A stretch of DNA of 64,000 nucleotides from Spinacia oleracea (GCF_020520425.1 NC_079490.1:7564001-7628000), one strand, 5' to 3'; counted from the stretch's first letter, positions 32,871-46,700 are shown. A program made the numbers and translations. Notes: generated from the sequence alone by a model not told the origin.

Positions 32871-33371
32871 CAACATTCCTTTACTTGTATTTCTCTTTTC
32901 TATTGCTTTCTATGATCTTTCTAATAGTTTTTTAGGCTTTAGGGAGAATTATTATGTTACTGTAATTCCAGTGTTCACTGGCAAGTTTTAGCTAATTCAA
33001 AATAAACCTCTATGAGGGGTATGAACCAATACCTCTCATCAGAAGTTGTCTTTGCTTAATCACTTGCGTTGTTGTTAGCCTTTATAGATATTGTGTTGTC
33101 GCATGTTTTTAAGCTTTCCAAGACCCATCAAAGTCCCTCGCAAAACAGATACACTCTCGTCGTCGGTCCCGCTTGTGCCTGCTGTGCGCACACAAGCGCC
33201 CCGATCGACCCTCGCTCTTGTCGCTAATAGGAAAGAGTGCCCATTCTAAAGCAAACACCCCCTCATGCCCCGAGCCTTGAGATTCATTTTCCGCACTAAG
33301 CTTGCGCCCTTGCCGCCCCATAGGCAAGAGCGCGCCGCACGATCCGGTGTCAAAACACTCGGACCGTGACA
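32871..33371 (+). repeat. 3' LTR of the short gypsy element
   Basis: 501 bp, pairs with 20029-20546. Shorter than its partner because of a small indel in the GC-rich part. The purine tract AAGTGGGGGAGGA lies immediately before it. Confidence 0.9.
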
Positions 33372-33905
33372 CCCAACATTGTTCATACTTGATTTGGAAT
33401 TCAATCGTTCATACTTCCTATTTAATTGCAAATTGAAAAACCACCTACATCCCAAACACTTCATTTGGAATTCCATTTCAGAATTTCAATTCTCACAATT
33501 GAAATCCAGTAATTCAAATGAATTCCAAGTTACCAAATACTACCTCACATTATTCAAATTCCATTCATCTAAAAAACAAATAAACATGAATATATCTCGG
33601 TCGACCAAGCTTAGCTTCAATTACTGATTACGTATTTGTTGCCACCGTTGCCAAACCAATAAAGTGTTAAAATTAAATTATCCCAATATACCAACATATT
33701 TGAAAAGAATATTCCAAGCTAATTGCTCAATCTACACGATTCAATGATTAACCAACCAACATCACACTAGCCTTGATAATTGACTTGTCACTTCCCTCCC
33801 TACCTAGAAAAATCCCCAAATCATGAATTCTAAATTAACCTAATTTTCAATTCGAATCTCTGAAACATTCAATTCAATCCAAACCCCATCAAATCCTCAA
33901 ACGCC
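33372..33905. other. Intergenic region upstream of the purple acid phosphatase gene
   Basis: AT-rich. 33450-33550 is rich in mutually inverted GGAATTC/CAATTG words (ATTTGGAATTCCATTTCAG, later TGAATTCCAAG), which may be an old MITE remnant. The promoter and 5' UTR of the phosphatase must lie here, but no box can be named with confidence. Confidence 0.5.
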
Positions 33906-36514
33906 ATGATCATGATCATTCCCTTTCTTCTGATCTTCTCTCTCCTCCCATCTCTTTCCATCGCCACACCCACCATTACCGTAACCCCAACCTCACTCTC
34001 AAAATCCGGCGACACCATCAAACTCAAATGGTCAGACATATCCGACCCATCTGAGCTCGACTGGGTTGGAATCTACTCCCCGCCCAATTCACAACACCAC
34101 CATTTCATCGGATACTTCTTCCTTAATTCTTCATCCGAATGGAAATCCGGGTCCGGGTCGATCTCATTCCCTTTGATAAACCTCCGACAGAATTACCAGT
34201 TTCGAATCTTCCGATGGACTCAATCCGAGGTGGACCCCACCAAGATGGATCACGACAGGAACCCATTGCCACGGACTAAGCACCTCTTGGCCCAGTCTGG
34301 GGAGGTCTCGTTTGAGAGGCTTAATGGGCCGGAACAGGTCCATTTGGGTTTTACGGAGAGGGAGGATGAAATGAGGGTGGTGTTTGTGGCGGGGGATGGT
34401 GGCAGGAAGGTTGTGAAGTATGGTGAAGAGGAGGAAGAGCTGGGGATGATGGCGGCGACGGCGGTGGAGAGATATGAAAGGGAAGATATGTGTGATGCTC
34501 CTGCTAATCAGAGTGTTGGGTGGAGGGATCCTGGGTTTATTTATAATGGGGTTATGACCAATTTGAAGAAAGGGAAGAGATATTATTATAAGGTATAGGA
34601 TATGTTACTTCTAATTACTTGGTTGATCGATTTTTGAGCTTACTGATTCATTTGTTCTTGATGAATTGTCCGTTTTCTTGCTTATTGATTGTGGGTTTGT
34701 TAGTGTATGAGTATATTTGTAGTTCTTAGTGAGCTTTTAGCTATTGTTAAAATTACATGTAGGTGGGGTTGTTTCTTACTGCTTTGGAGTTGAAAAATGG
34801 GTGTCGGATTGATCAATCTCGGATATAAAAACAGGTTTCGACATAAAATCATATGCAAGTATGTTTCTAGAGCGATACTGTAAAGGTGGGTTCTAGTTTG
34901 AAGTAGTTGCTGATCATTTGGTAAAGTTAATTGGTGATTGATTTGGCCCTAATTTAAGTCGAGATTTGTGTTTTCTTGTTATCCAATATGAAAGTAGTTT
35001 GAATCAGAAAGGTTTTTGTTGAAATCTTTGCTTAGTTGGTGCGTTTTGATAGTTAATAAGTAGATAAGCTTATTAAAGTTTTGGTTATTTTTTGTTAAAA
35101 CTGCTGTATGTATGTCCTGCTGAAGCTTGCTATGTTAAATTTGCCATTTCCACACACATTTTTTGCGGTTTTCATTTGATTCATTGTGAGTAATATATTC
35201 TTGTCACTTTGCTAACATTTTATCTCTGTTTGATGCTCGTAGGTTGGGAGTGATTCAGGGGGTTGGAGCTCTACCTACAGTTTTGTCTCAAGAAATGAGG
35301 ATTCTGATGAAACTATAGCTTTTATGTTTGGAGACATGGGAACTGCAACACCCTATAAAACCTTTATCCGTACACAAGATGAAAGCATATCCACCATCAA
35401 ATGGATACTCCGTGACTTAAAAGCTCTAGGAAACAAGCCTGCGTTTATCTCACATATTGGAGATACTAGCTATGCAAGAGGATATGCATGGATATGGGAC
35501 AACTTCTTTAACCAGATTGAGCCTGTTGCCACCCAGGTGGCTTATCATGTTTGCATTGGAAATCATGAATATGATTGGCCTCTACAACCTTGGAAACCAG
35601 ATTGGGCAGCTTACGCGAAGGATGGTGGTGGTGAATGTGGCGTACCATATAGTCTCAGATTTAAAATGCCTGGAAACTCCTCATTTTCAACTGGGACTCG
35701 TGCACCAGCAACCCGGAATTTGTATTATTCATTTGATATGGGATCTGTTCACTTTGTATATTTTTCTACAGAGACCAATTTCCTTCAAGGAAGTGCCCAG
35801 TACACCTTCTTAGAGCATGATTTGGAGAATGTTGATAGGAAGAAGACTCCATTTGTTGTTGTCCAAGGGCATCGTCCTATGTACACAACAAGCAATGAGG
35901 TGAGGGATACCCCGTTAAGAGAAAGAATGCAGCACCATTTGGAACCTCTACTTGTGAAGAATAACGTGACACTTGCGTTATGGGGTCATGTTCATAGGTA
36001 TGAAAGGTTTTGTCCATTGAATAATTTCGCCTGTGGAGAAATGGACTTGTCCGGGAAGAAGCAAGGTGGATATCCTGTTCATGTTGTGATTGGAATGGCA
36101 GGGCAAGACTGGCAGCCTGTCTGGGAACCAAGACCAGAACACACTGATCTCCCGATATTTCCACAGCCAAAAAGGTCAATATACCGTGGAGGTGAGTTTG
36201 GTTATACTAGGCTTGTTGCCACAAAAGAGAAGCTCACACTGTCTTATGTGGGAAATCATGACGGAGAAGTGCATGATATGGTGGAGATTCTGGCAACTGG
36301 AGAAGTTTTGAGTGGTGGAGAGGAAACCGAGAGTCCTAAAACCGTGTCAAAAGGTGGAATGGCATCACCCATTTTCTCACAGGTTGTGAAGGGAGGGAGT
36401 GTCTTGCTACTTGGTGCTTTTGTCGGATATGTTATTGGATTTGTTTCACGTTCTAGAAGAGAAACTCCCGCTTCTGGAAATAACTGGCTTCCGGTGAAGA
36501 CTGAAGAAGCTTGA
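33906..36514 (+). CDS. PAP2: Purple acid phosphatase with C-terminal membrane anchor (PAP2/PAP9-like)
   Basis: Two exons, 33906-34592 and 35243-36514, joined in frame (AAG then GTT) to give 652 residues; Arabidopsis PAP2 is about 656. Residues 1-20 are a hydrophobic leader. A fibronectin-like N-terminal domain precedes the metallophosphatase domain with all metal-ligand blocks: GDMG (Asp about 260), GDTSYARGY (Asp 303, Tyr 306), GNHEYDW (Asn 336), QGHRPMY and GHVHRYER. A hydrophobic stretch near residues 614-630 ([16 protein letters not shown]) followed by SRSRR forms a tail anchor, the feature that in Arabidopsis PAP2 places the protein on chloroplast and mitochondrial outer membranes. No defect seen. 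It may correspond to PAP9 rather than PAP2. Confidence 0.92.
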
Positions 36515-37736
36515 ATGGGAATCATATTCAAGCAAAAGCAGCTTTCCATAGGTGATACCACTTCCTCTGGTCTTCTGTTAAGTATATCCGTCGTTATTGA
36601 CTTCTGAGGTGCAAGAGACTTGAATAGCAGCTGGCTGTATGCATGTGATCTGAACTTACCATTTATTGGCCACGGCATATAGAAACTGAAAGGTCTGTAT
36701 ATATTGTTCCGCCTTTTGTGTTTAATGTATAATAGAGCATTTTTGATGGGAAACATTCTTGATGTATAATAGGATTCGTGTGCCTATTATTCTGGCAGAG
36801 ATGTTATTTTCATCTCAATGTATAACACCATTACATTTACATGTAATTGAAAACTTCGGTGTAACAATACACTTCAAGTGTTTGCACTTGAGTTATCTGT
36901 TGTATATTCCAAGCAGTTGAATGAAACAATGTTATTGTAAGAAGGTAGAAATGACTGTATTTTAAATTTCACTTGGCCTGAACAATATTTGTCATCAAGA
37001 TGTTGAATAACTCTTCTTATAGGCAAGAGATGATACAGTATTGGGATATATGGGGTTGAGATTTACGCTAATCATGTATCACGGTGTACTTCCTCATGGA
37101 TGATGATTGACCTTCTATTCAACAATAAAAATAAAAATTGTTGCTTCCATTTTGCCCACACTTACTGGTGCTTGACTGCTTATTTGTTTAAGTTGGGGTG
37201 TATGCTAGTTTGAGGATTAAAGAGTGGTGATGCTAGTTTGAGGATTAAAGAGTGGTGATGCTAGTTTGAGGATTAAAGAGTGGAATATGTGATTGGGAAT
37301 AAAGGACAAATTTACCAACTCTTCTCTTTTCTTTACAATAATGACATAAAACAATTTTGTTTCCATCTCAGATCCCATCACTCCCACATGTCCCCCTTAG
37401 GTGATAAAATCATAAGGACTATTCCTTTTATATTGCCAAACCCACCTAACAAACACTCTTGAATGGTTCTGGTCAGCAGGATCAAGTCCTCTATTTCAGC
37501 ATTCAATCCCCAGTTTTGTGTGTTTTCTTCTTTAACAAAGTAACTTTGTTGGCAAATTTGTTTACTGGAGGTAGTTTCTCTTACATCTTATTCCTTTAAT
37601 TTTGACCCTTCTGATGCTGGCTGCATGCCACTGATTTAAGTTAGTTCTGTTATGTGCACTTTTTCCTCTTCTATAAAGTGGTCGAACTGATTCAAGCCAA
37701 AAGAAGCAGAAAAGGTACAAGGAAACTCAATCGGCC
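36515..37736. other. 3' UTR of the phosphatase gene and spacer before the AARE gene
   Basis: No gene. The first few hundred bases are probably 3' UTR. A 28-bp tandem repeat lies at 37203-37283. The last ~100 bases would be the promoter or 5' UTR of the next gene, which is on the same strand. Confidence 0.6.
37203..37283. repeat. 28-bp tandem repeat, about 3 copies
   Basis: Unit TGCTAGTTTGAGGATTAAAG plus AGTGGTGA; two full copies and most of a third, without mismatches seen until the third breaks off. A young minisatellite and useful as a length marker. Confidence 0.9.
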
Positions 37737-40700
37737 ATGGAGGAGGAATATGCTAGTCTGTCGACATTGCTGTTAGAATTCAGTAACATCAGTAACATTG
37801 ACAAGGCTTGGGTATGCAAATCAGGTACTGGAATGATTATTGGTGTTGCATTAACTTTATATCAGATGGCTTTCATCCTACGTGTATTATTATTTTTATT
37901 ATTTTCATTTTAAATTTTCATCTTAAAAAAATGTGATGTTTTTCATTGATTCTACTCTGTTTAGTACTGATTTATGTTTTTTTGCACAGGGGAAAACTCT
38001 AAGGCAATATTTTCTGCAAGTCAACCCAATACCCTTGCTAATAGTAACAGAAAGTTTATTTTGTCTGCTTCTATTCATGGGAGTGGAAACAATCCTGTGG
38101 ATTTCCAATGGTCACCCTTTCCTGTAGAGGTGCGAGGGGCATCCATAATACTCCCCTCACCTTCCGGTTCAAAACTTCTCATTGTTAGAAATTCTAATGA
38201 CGACTCTCCTACTAAATTTGAGATTTGGGGCCCTTCAGAATTGGAAAAGGAGTTTCTCATCCCTCAATCTATTCATGGATCATTATACACGGACGGATGG
38301 TAATTTGACTTGTATATGACACTTTCATGCCGTATATAGTTTAAAATTTTGACATCTATGGTAGTTTCGCAATCATGTCTTTCTTTTTATGCATCATCAA
38401 GGTACTTTTCTTTTGCTTTTAAAAAAAATAGTATTTCCCCCCCCCATTTTCCTCTGCTCATTGTTCATTTCTTCTCTTAACTAATAGGTTTGAGGGTGTT
38501 TCTTGGAACTTCGATGAAACACTTGTTGCATATGTTGCTGAGGAGCCTACCCCCTTGAAGCCCATTTTCAGTAACTTTGGTTATATCAATGCAAGTACCT
38601 CCTCCAGTAAGGGTTGTAACAACTGGGAAGGCCATGGAGATTGGGAGGAGGGATGGGGAGAAACGTATGTGAAAAAAAGGCGCCCTGCAGTTTTTGTCAT
38701 TGATATTAACAGGTAACGAGTCACCTTTTCGATTTGGCTTTAAATATTGGTTTGTTGAATACATTTTTCTCTTGGAAGATATATAATTTAAGCATTTTAT
38801 TTGTTATGCAGTGGAGAAGCGCGTGGTGTTGAAGGAATTAGTAGTACATTGAGTGTTGGTCAGCCTTTATGGGCTCCAGCAACAAATGCCTCACAACAAC
38901 ATCTTGTAGTTGTTGGGTGGTCTGCTGAACCAAGAAAGCTTGGCATGAAGTACTGTACTAACAGACCCTGCGCCTTATATTCTGTAGCATGTCCTTTCAA
39001 CAAGTCAAAAGCTATCAAAACTGATCAAAAGTGAGTTGTTATTATCATAATTGTTGCTGGTAGAGCCTCAAGCCATCTCGTGATCATTTTAAAGAATGTG
39101 TATATTTGAATTTCTCTATCATTCATATATCCTATTTGTCTATTTGAAACAGATCAATTGCACATGAAGACTCTAATGCAGTTATGTTGACGAAAGGAAT
39201 TAGCAGTGCTTTCTCTCCACGCTTTAGGTATGGTTGGATTTTTTGTTCTGCCAGTTAGTGTGTGTACTGATTTTTTTGTTGTATCTTAAATTCTTGATCC
39301 AATGGAACTCGACAGTTTGGTGTTATTGAAATATTATTATGTCTACTTCGTGATGCAAGGGCTTATTAAAGTGAAGACTAAAGTTGTTCTTTCATGTATG
39401 ATACAATTTCTATTGTGCAGGGGTTTAATCTCTTTATTTTTGGATTTTCAATTTTACATGTTGTAATGCTCTCTTTCTCTTCAATTCTTTAATTAAATGG
39501 GCAGAAGTAGTCAATTATCATCTTATTCAACTAAATACGGTAGACAATGAACAAATTTGCTGCATGCCCTCAAGAACATTGAGTTCTATTGTGCAGGGGT
39601 TTCATGCAATATTGAATGAGAACCTGTTGATGGGATCTCTATATAGCTCTGGAATCTAATGAACAGACCATATTTAAGATCAAAATTTTTAGGGCATGTG
39701 AGTTTAGTTTCATGTGAAAGAAAATTTGTGCCCAAGTTCATGTATCAGAGACTTAGGAGTTAGGACTCTTGCTTTAACTATTAGCATTTGCCTATTCTTG
39801 AGCTATCACACATATGTATGATTATGTAACTGTATGAGTTGACATCCTGGTTCTGATTTAAACCTTGCATGTACTTTAACTAATATTTTGCTTCTATTTT
39901 ATCACAGATTATTTTAGCCGTGTCATGTCTATTTTATCATCCAGATTATTTTTGTTATGGTTTAAACTTTAAATTAACAAGGCTAGTGAATTTGTAGACA
40001 CAAACTATTCTTTGTCTCTATTATACATGAAGGCCAACTGAACACCTATTTTTTTTTTGTTTTGACAGCCCAGATGGGAGATTCCTCGTGTTCTTATCAG
40101 CCAATAGTGCTGTCAATTCAGGTGCACACAATGCAACATTTTCACTTCATAGAGTTGATTGGCCAAATGACGAGGAGCCAAATTCAGAGCTACAAATTGT
40201 TGATGTGGTGGGATCTTTGTCTCCTCGTTATTGAGTTTGTTTATGACAAACTTTTATCTTTCACTTAAAAAGTTATTTATTTTCATCCCCCCTTCCTCTA
40301 TGCTGTTGTGCTCATGGTTATGTAATTTGCGGTCTGCTGGGTTGCAAATTTAGTATTGGTACACAATACATGCTTCATAGGGTATTAGTCTGGACAGGTT
40401 ATTGCATATCCCTATTCCCTAATACATTTTCTTTAACATATTGAATGGTAAATTCTTGTTTATTTTCCCTAGGACGGTCAGAATGGTAAAATTTGGGGGT
40501 TGGGTGGATAAAAAAGATGCCTCTCCCCTTCCCTTTTTCTAGTTGATGCTTCAAAGGCCAGATCTGGACTTTCGGTCCAAATTCTATTGTGTCAATAAAT
40601 GCCAATCCCATCGCACAGATATTTGTGTGGAAGAGGAACATATCTAAGCTAAGGTGTTACTTTTTGCCATTTTCATTTTGGTCTGTCAAGTTTAGGGAAA

Positions 40701-43700
40701 TGGTTTTTGGTTTTGGTATGTGAAATGTTTCCCTAACCCAGGGAAAATTATGCTTCCTTAGACCTTAGTAATATGAATATGAATAGATTCCATTTCGAAG
40801 ATAAATATTATCTGGAAAAACTTGACCTTATTGTCTTAGACAGGGAAAGGGTTCTACAAGATAAGGAGACAAACCCTTCTTTTGGTATGGTATGAGACTG
40901 TTACTGGGGCGAGATCATAAATTTCCAACTTCTGCAACTCATTTCCTTCGTCGGTTCTTGTTACTTTGATGCCTTGTCGATATCCGAGCTGAAGTATTGA
41001 TGACACGTTAGGAAACATGTTATCATAGATAAAAAACGCGGATGCGGTTGCGTTCGCGGTAACGGTCGCGTTGTCGCGGAAACCGCTTGTAACGGAAGAA
41101 TAGAACGGATCGCGGCTAACGCGGTGTGAATTTTTTGAAAAAAACCACGTTAGCATGTCTAACCCTTATTATTACATTTTTCGTCTAAAAAGTATTATAT
41201 CAAGACAATATAACCAAATCTATCCTAATATGAGTGACTATTATATTCTGTGAACAAATAAGCGCTAGAAATATCATGTTTCATAAACTACATAACTAAT
41301 TACAAAAATATTTTTGGTCAATTTATGTAAAAGAACGGTGTAACGGAGAAAAAAACGTCTAACGCGGCGAGTCACCGTTACGTAACGGACGTCGCGGGGA
41401 GAAAGACGTGATTTTTGTCAAACCGTAACGTAACGGGTTTTCGCGTAACGGCAAATCCAAAATAGGTTACAGAACGGCCGTTACGTAACGGAACGGATAC
41501 AGGAGAGGGTTACATTGGAAATGTCATTCTGGTTCAGTTAGAGGTAGCTTGAGCGAGAAGGAGTTAAATCAGTTAAGAGGGAAGGAGAGATTAGAGAATC
41601 AGAGTCCATAAATATGCTTGGGTTGGAGGGGGGGGGGGGGGGGGGGGATTGGTGAGAGAAGTTATGTTGACAGTTTTTGAGTTACCATTTAGTTTCAGTT
41701 TGTATTTGGGAAAGAATCAAGCCTCTCAAAAGTTTTGAATGTTCTTTATTTTCTGTAGTTCCCAGTTCATCCATCCAAGATATTCATCTTTTTCCTGCAG
41801 TTTTCTGTTTCAAATTCCTAGTATATTACATAACAGCCCTCGTCAGCTCGTCTAGTTTATATCTTGATGAGGCTTGAAAGCAACTATCTGTATCAGATTT
41901 GTGCAAAACAGAAAAAAAAAACTGGTAATTGGATGCAGGGTCCATCTGTTTAGATGGTCTATCGGAGAAGGGCTTCATTGTTCTAAGGGTCCACGAGCTC
42001 TCCCAGGGAAAGGGGGAGGGGGGTGTTCCACCCTTCTCACTTATCACTAAGGAGTAAGGATGAAACATTTGGCGCAATTAATTGATCTCAGTTGTACTTG
42101 TAACTAAAATTATTCTGCTCTTTTTAGGTTGTAGCTTCTATGCTTACCTAAGTTGTTCTACAAAACATGGAAGAGATGGTTACTCAAAATGTTCTTCAAG
42201 CTTTTGTGCAACTATGACAGATTGACAGAAACTATTTTGGCATGACTACCCAGCATTTGTGAAATTGATGATTTTGAGTGAAGTTGAAATGTCCTTAACG
42301 ACTTTATAAACTATAAAGGCTTTTACTGATGTCTATGATGTGATGATTCCATACGTTCCTCATTAATGTCACAAACTCACAATTGTTTGGTGTCGCTGCT
42401 GTAGGTTCCTGTTGTAATGTCTGCGGAGGATGGTTGCTTCCCTGGACTATGTTTTCCCATTTTCCTTGGGAATGCTTGGCTTTCTGATAACCGTACTGTG
42501 ATTCTATCCTCGATCTGGAGGAGTACTCAAGTGATCATTTCTGTGGATGTATTGAGGTTTCTGATTCCACTTTGACATTCAGTGACCTCAGTGTTGTTAA
42601 TTACTTTTATGTTATTACCTAAGAATGCATCTTTGTAATTTTGCAGTGGGAGCTTGTCGCGCATAACTCCTTATGAATCAAGTTCCTCGTGGGATATTCT
42701 TTCTCTTGATGAAGATAATATCATTGCAGGTATGTATAATAGATAACTGTTTCTAGCCTCTCCAACTGCTTAATAACTGTGAAGAAAATTTATCGTGTTC
42801 TTTGCTTTGAAGTGTGTAGCAGCCCTATAGATATTCCTGGACTCAAGTATGGTTGTCTTGTTAAGGACCAAATCCCAGGTGCCCCTTGGAATTGGCAAGA
42901 TGTTCCAAGCCCCCTTTTTAGATGTTCTGAGGAGGTTATTCCCATCTGACTAAATTTTTATATCTAAAGTATTTCCCTAATAATATTTACTTGCATATGG
43001 ATAACTTTGGATTAAATTTTGTTGTGTGATCCTTTACAGGTCTCATCTCGACTTTCATCACTTCAATTCAGTATAATGAAAATTCCAGTCAGAACTATTT
43101 CAGATAGCTGTACAGAAGGTAATCTCAGTTTCTGTTTTCTGCTTAATTGCATAAATGATTTATACTGAGAACTTGGAGTTCTATGTTAGATCACATCCAT
43201 GCTTGTGAATTAGACCTTTTTGTCTTTAAATTCTTCTCTTATTACTAGCTAGTAATGTGCATGTACCAATTACTGCATATTTGACTTCAGTTCTTGTGAG
43301 AGTTATCTCTGCTTTCTTCTTCAACAAATTCCAGTGCATGGTCTATATGCTTTCATCTGTTAATGTTGAACCTTTATACACTACCAGGGGCGAGAAAACC
43401 TTTTGAAGCTATATTTGTCTCCCAAAGTGCAAAGAACGACACTTGTAATCCATTGATTGCAGTTCTTCATGGTGGTCCTCATGACGTTGCAACATCAAAA
43501 TTCTCAAAGACATTGGCATTTTTGGCATCAACTGGGTATAATCTATTGATTGTTAATTACCGGTAAGTAATGTCACTTTTTATCCTGCATCTACTTATAT
43601 GCTTATTCGGTGCTATTCATTAGTTCCTATCACAAGCCAATGTCTGAGAAATCAATTATTACTTGAAAACTACACATGGAACGGGGGGTTTTTCTCTCAG

Positions 43701-46700
43701 TGTAAGATAAGAACGGTTCTTATCGTGTACGCCATGGCAAGGAAAACCAAAGCTCCAATGAAGGAGACTCAAGCTCGAGAAGCTCCGAGTAAGGCACGAG
43801 GACCTGTTTCGTCAGGTCAGGGAAGGAAACACAAATCAATTGAAGAGATTATGAATGTTGAGGCACCCAATTTTGAAGACCCAGATGACGAATTCATGTT
43901 GGAGAATGATTTTCTCTCTCTCAAGAATCATTGGAGCAACTGCAACATCGATCGGCAGCTCGAGTGGAGCTATCCCAATGGTTAGGACTTAGGAGTGATG
44001 AATTCGCACTCTAAATCAGCGGACCATAGGAGTTCAGGCATAGATAAAAAATGCGGTATCGGTCGCGGAGTCTCGGTTACGGAAATGATGCGTTAGTCGC
44101 GGACCGCGTCGCGGTTGTCGCGTAGGAATTTGAAATTTGAAAAAGAAGCCCTATGTCGGCCCCATTCACTACCTACCCTAGTTCCCCTCCCCTAAACTGT
44201 ACACGTGACATAATTAAAATGAATTCCTTTGTCTACCATCTCTTTCCTCTCTTGTTTTAGATTTGAAAATGGAGTTCTCTACTCTATTTCAATGGAGTTT
44301 CTCCATTTCTTTCCTTTTTCCCTTTCTTTTTGTCGACAACATGAGGAATTCGGCTGAAAACCGAGTAGATGTGAGGTTTATAACGTTTAATGCGGCCAAA
44401 ATTCGTTCGGATCGGTTGCACCGGCCGAGATCTCAGCGTTTTTAAAAACACCTTTACAACCCGAGATATCTCGTATCGCCAGCCTCCAAAACCTTGTTAA
44501 CTCGGGCGATAAGAGTTAACTCGGGCGAGTTTTTACACCATGAGTTCAGGTAACCCAATCGCGCCGATTTTGGATTTTGTGAATATACAAGCAATTTGCG
44601 GGAGAATACACAATAGTGAGATTGCAAATTTCAGAAACAGTTGTGTAAAAATTGAAATAGATGACATTAAGGATGAGGGGGATTTTTGGAATTCTTCTGT
44701 TTGTCTGATTTTGGGGGCAAATCCTCCAATTAATGTCATAGAGGGATTCATACGTCGTATATGGAGGAATTTGGGGTTGATAAGGTTGCTTTGCTAAAAA
44801 TAAAGGGGTGTTCATTGTTCGATTCAATACAACTGAGAATAGGGATAAAGTACTATCTAATGTGACCCCATTCTTTGAAAAGAAACCAATGTTTCTGAAA
44901 GCTTGGGACCTTGATACTAACTTCTCTAAGGAGGATATCCAATTTGTTCCTACTTGGATCAAAATGCACAATCTGGATATCAAGTATTGGGGTGAGTAAT
45001 CTCTGTTTAAGATTGCTGGAAAAATTGGGAGGCCTGTCAAGATGGACCAGGCAACATTGAAGAGAGAGAGAGAAGTTGCATTTTGCAAGAGTTTTAGTAG
45101 AAGTTGCTTTGACACAGGAGTTTCCAAACTGCACTCATTTTGTCAATGAAAAAGGGAACTAGTGGAGATTCATGTTGAATATGAATGGAAACCAGTTTTG
45201 TGTAACACTTGCAAAGGATATGGACATGGAACTGCAGATTGCAAGAAAACAGGAGGGAGGAGAATATGGGTGCCAAAGATGACTGTGCCTCATGATGGGA
45301 AGCAGAACAGTAATGATGATGCGGTCTTTGAGGTAGTTAGAAGAACAATTAGAGCTCCTAGCTCCATTGTTCAACCAGTGACTACAAGCAATCATTTTCA
45401 AGCCTTAGCTGACTCACCTGGAATTTTAAGTGCATTACACATTTACACGTGCAAAATGTTTCAAATGCTGTTATTCATACTCGTCGAGGGGGAGAACCTG
45501 CTGACAAGTATGGATAAGTTGATAATATGGAATGTTAGGGGTCTCAACAATCACAAGAAGCAAAAGGAGGTGAAGAATTTCATCCAAATTCATAAATGTT
45601 GGCTGGTGGGACTCCTAGAAACGAAGGTCAAAGATGCTAACATGGGAACTTTGTACCTTAATGTTTTTTCTGGTTGGTTTTTTACTACTAATTCTGCTTA
45701 TCATGAGGGAGGCAGGATAGTATTGGCTTGGAATCCTCAAGTTTTTGATGTTGATATTAAATTTTGTTCAAGCCAATTGATCCATTGTGGGGTCATTCCT
45801 AAGCAAGGCATGCCTTGTTTTGGTTTATCTTTAGTCTATGCTTTTAAGGAAGCTAGTGCAAGAGAACAATTACGGCAAGAGGTTAGAAAAATGGCTTCTA
45901 CTAATCTCGGTGCCTGGTTAATGGGAGGGGATTTTAACTATGTTATAAATGCTGATGAGAGGGTTGGTGCCGCTGTTAGACAAAGTGAGATGAACCTTAT
46001 TCGAGAATGCTTTAGCGACTGTGACTTGTCTGATGCGTCTTCTGTGGGTAATTTCTACACTTGGAATAACAAGCAAGCTGGAACAACTAGAGTATTCTCT
46101 AAGCTTATCAGGATGCTGGGGTGAGATTTCTAGAAGAAGGTGAGTTTGATCATTATGCTGCACTTATTAGTGTATATCCTATATTGTGGACAGTGGTAGG
46201 AAACCTTTCAGATACTTCCCTATTTGGAAAGAGTCTACAAAGTATGATGGCATTGTGGAAGCAGTTTGGAATTCTAGTATACATGGATCTCCTATGTACA
46301 GTGTGGTGCAAAAACTGAAAAAGCTCAAGATTGAGTTTAAACAGCTAAATAGGGAGGGTTTTGGTGATTTACAGGTTGCTGACCGAAGAGCACAGGAGAA
46401 TATGTTGATATGTTGATATACCAGAGGGCTCTTCACTTAGATCCTAGAAATGAAGATTTAGCACACAAAGAAAGGTAGGCACAGAGGAATATAAGTCTGT
46501 ACATATACAAATGCATCGCTAAAATGATTTGTATGCGACTTAAGCATGTACTGCCTGAATTAATAGCAATTAATCAAGGTGCATTTGTTCATGAAAGGTT
46601 TATTATACACAATATGATTTGTCAAGATATGGTGAGGAAGTATGGAAGGAAAAACAATACTCCCAGTTGTTTAATGAAGCTGGATTTGCGCAAAGCTTAT

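Larger units (their letters stand above)
20029..33371 (+). mobile_element. Short gag-protease Ty3/gypsy-type element, interrupted by a copia element
   Basis: The 5' LTR (20029-20546) and 3' LTR (32871-33371) begin TGTTAGAATCC and end ACCGTGACA. Just inside the 5' LTR lies GTTGGTATCAGAGCC, an initiator-Met tRNA primer site, split by the copia insertion; AAGTGGGGGAGGA precedes the 3' LTR as polypurine tract. Without the insert the element is only about 3 kb and holds a gag and a protease-like frame but no reverse transcriptase, RNase H or integrase, so it is non-autonomous. The LTRs differ by roughly 4% and one small indel, older than the copia insert, as nesting requires. No matching TSD was found. 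Confidence 0.85.
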
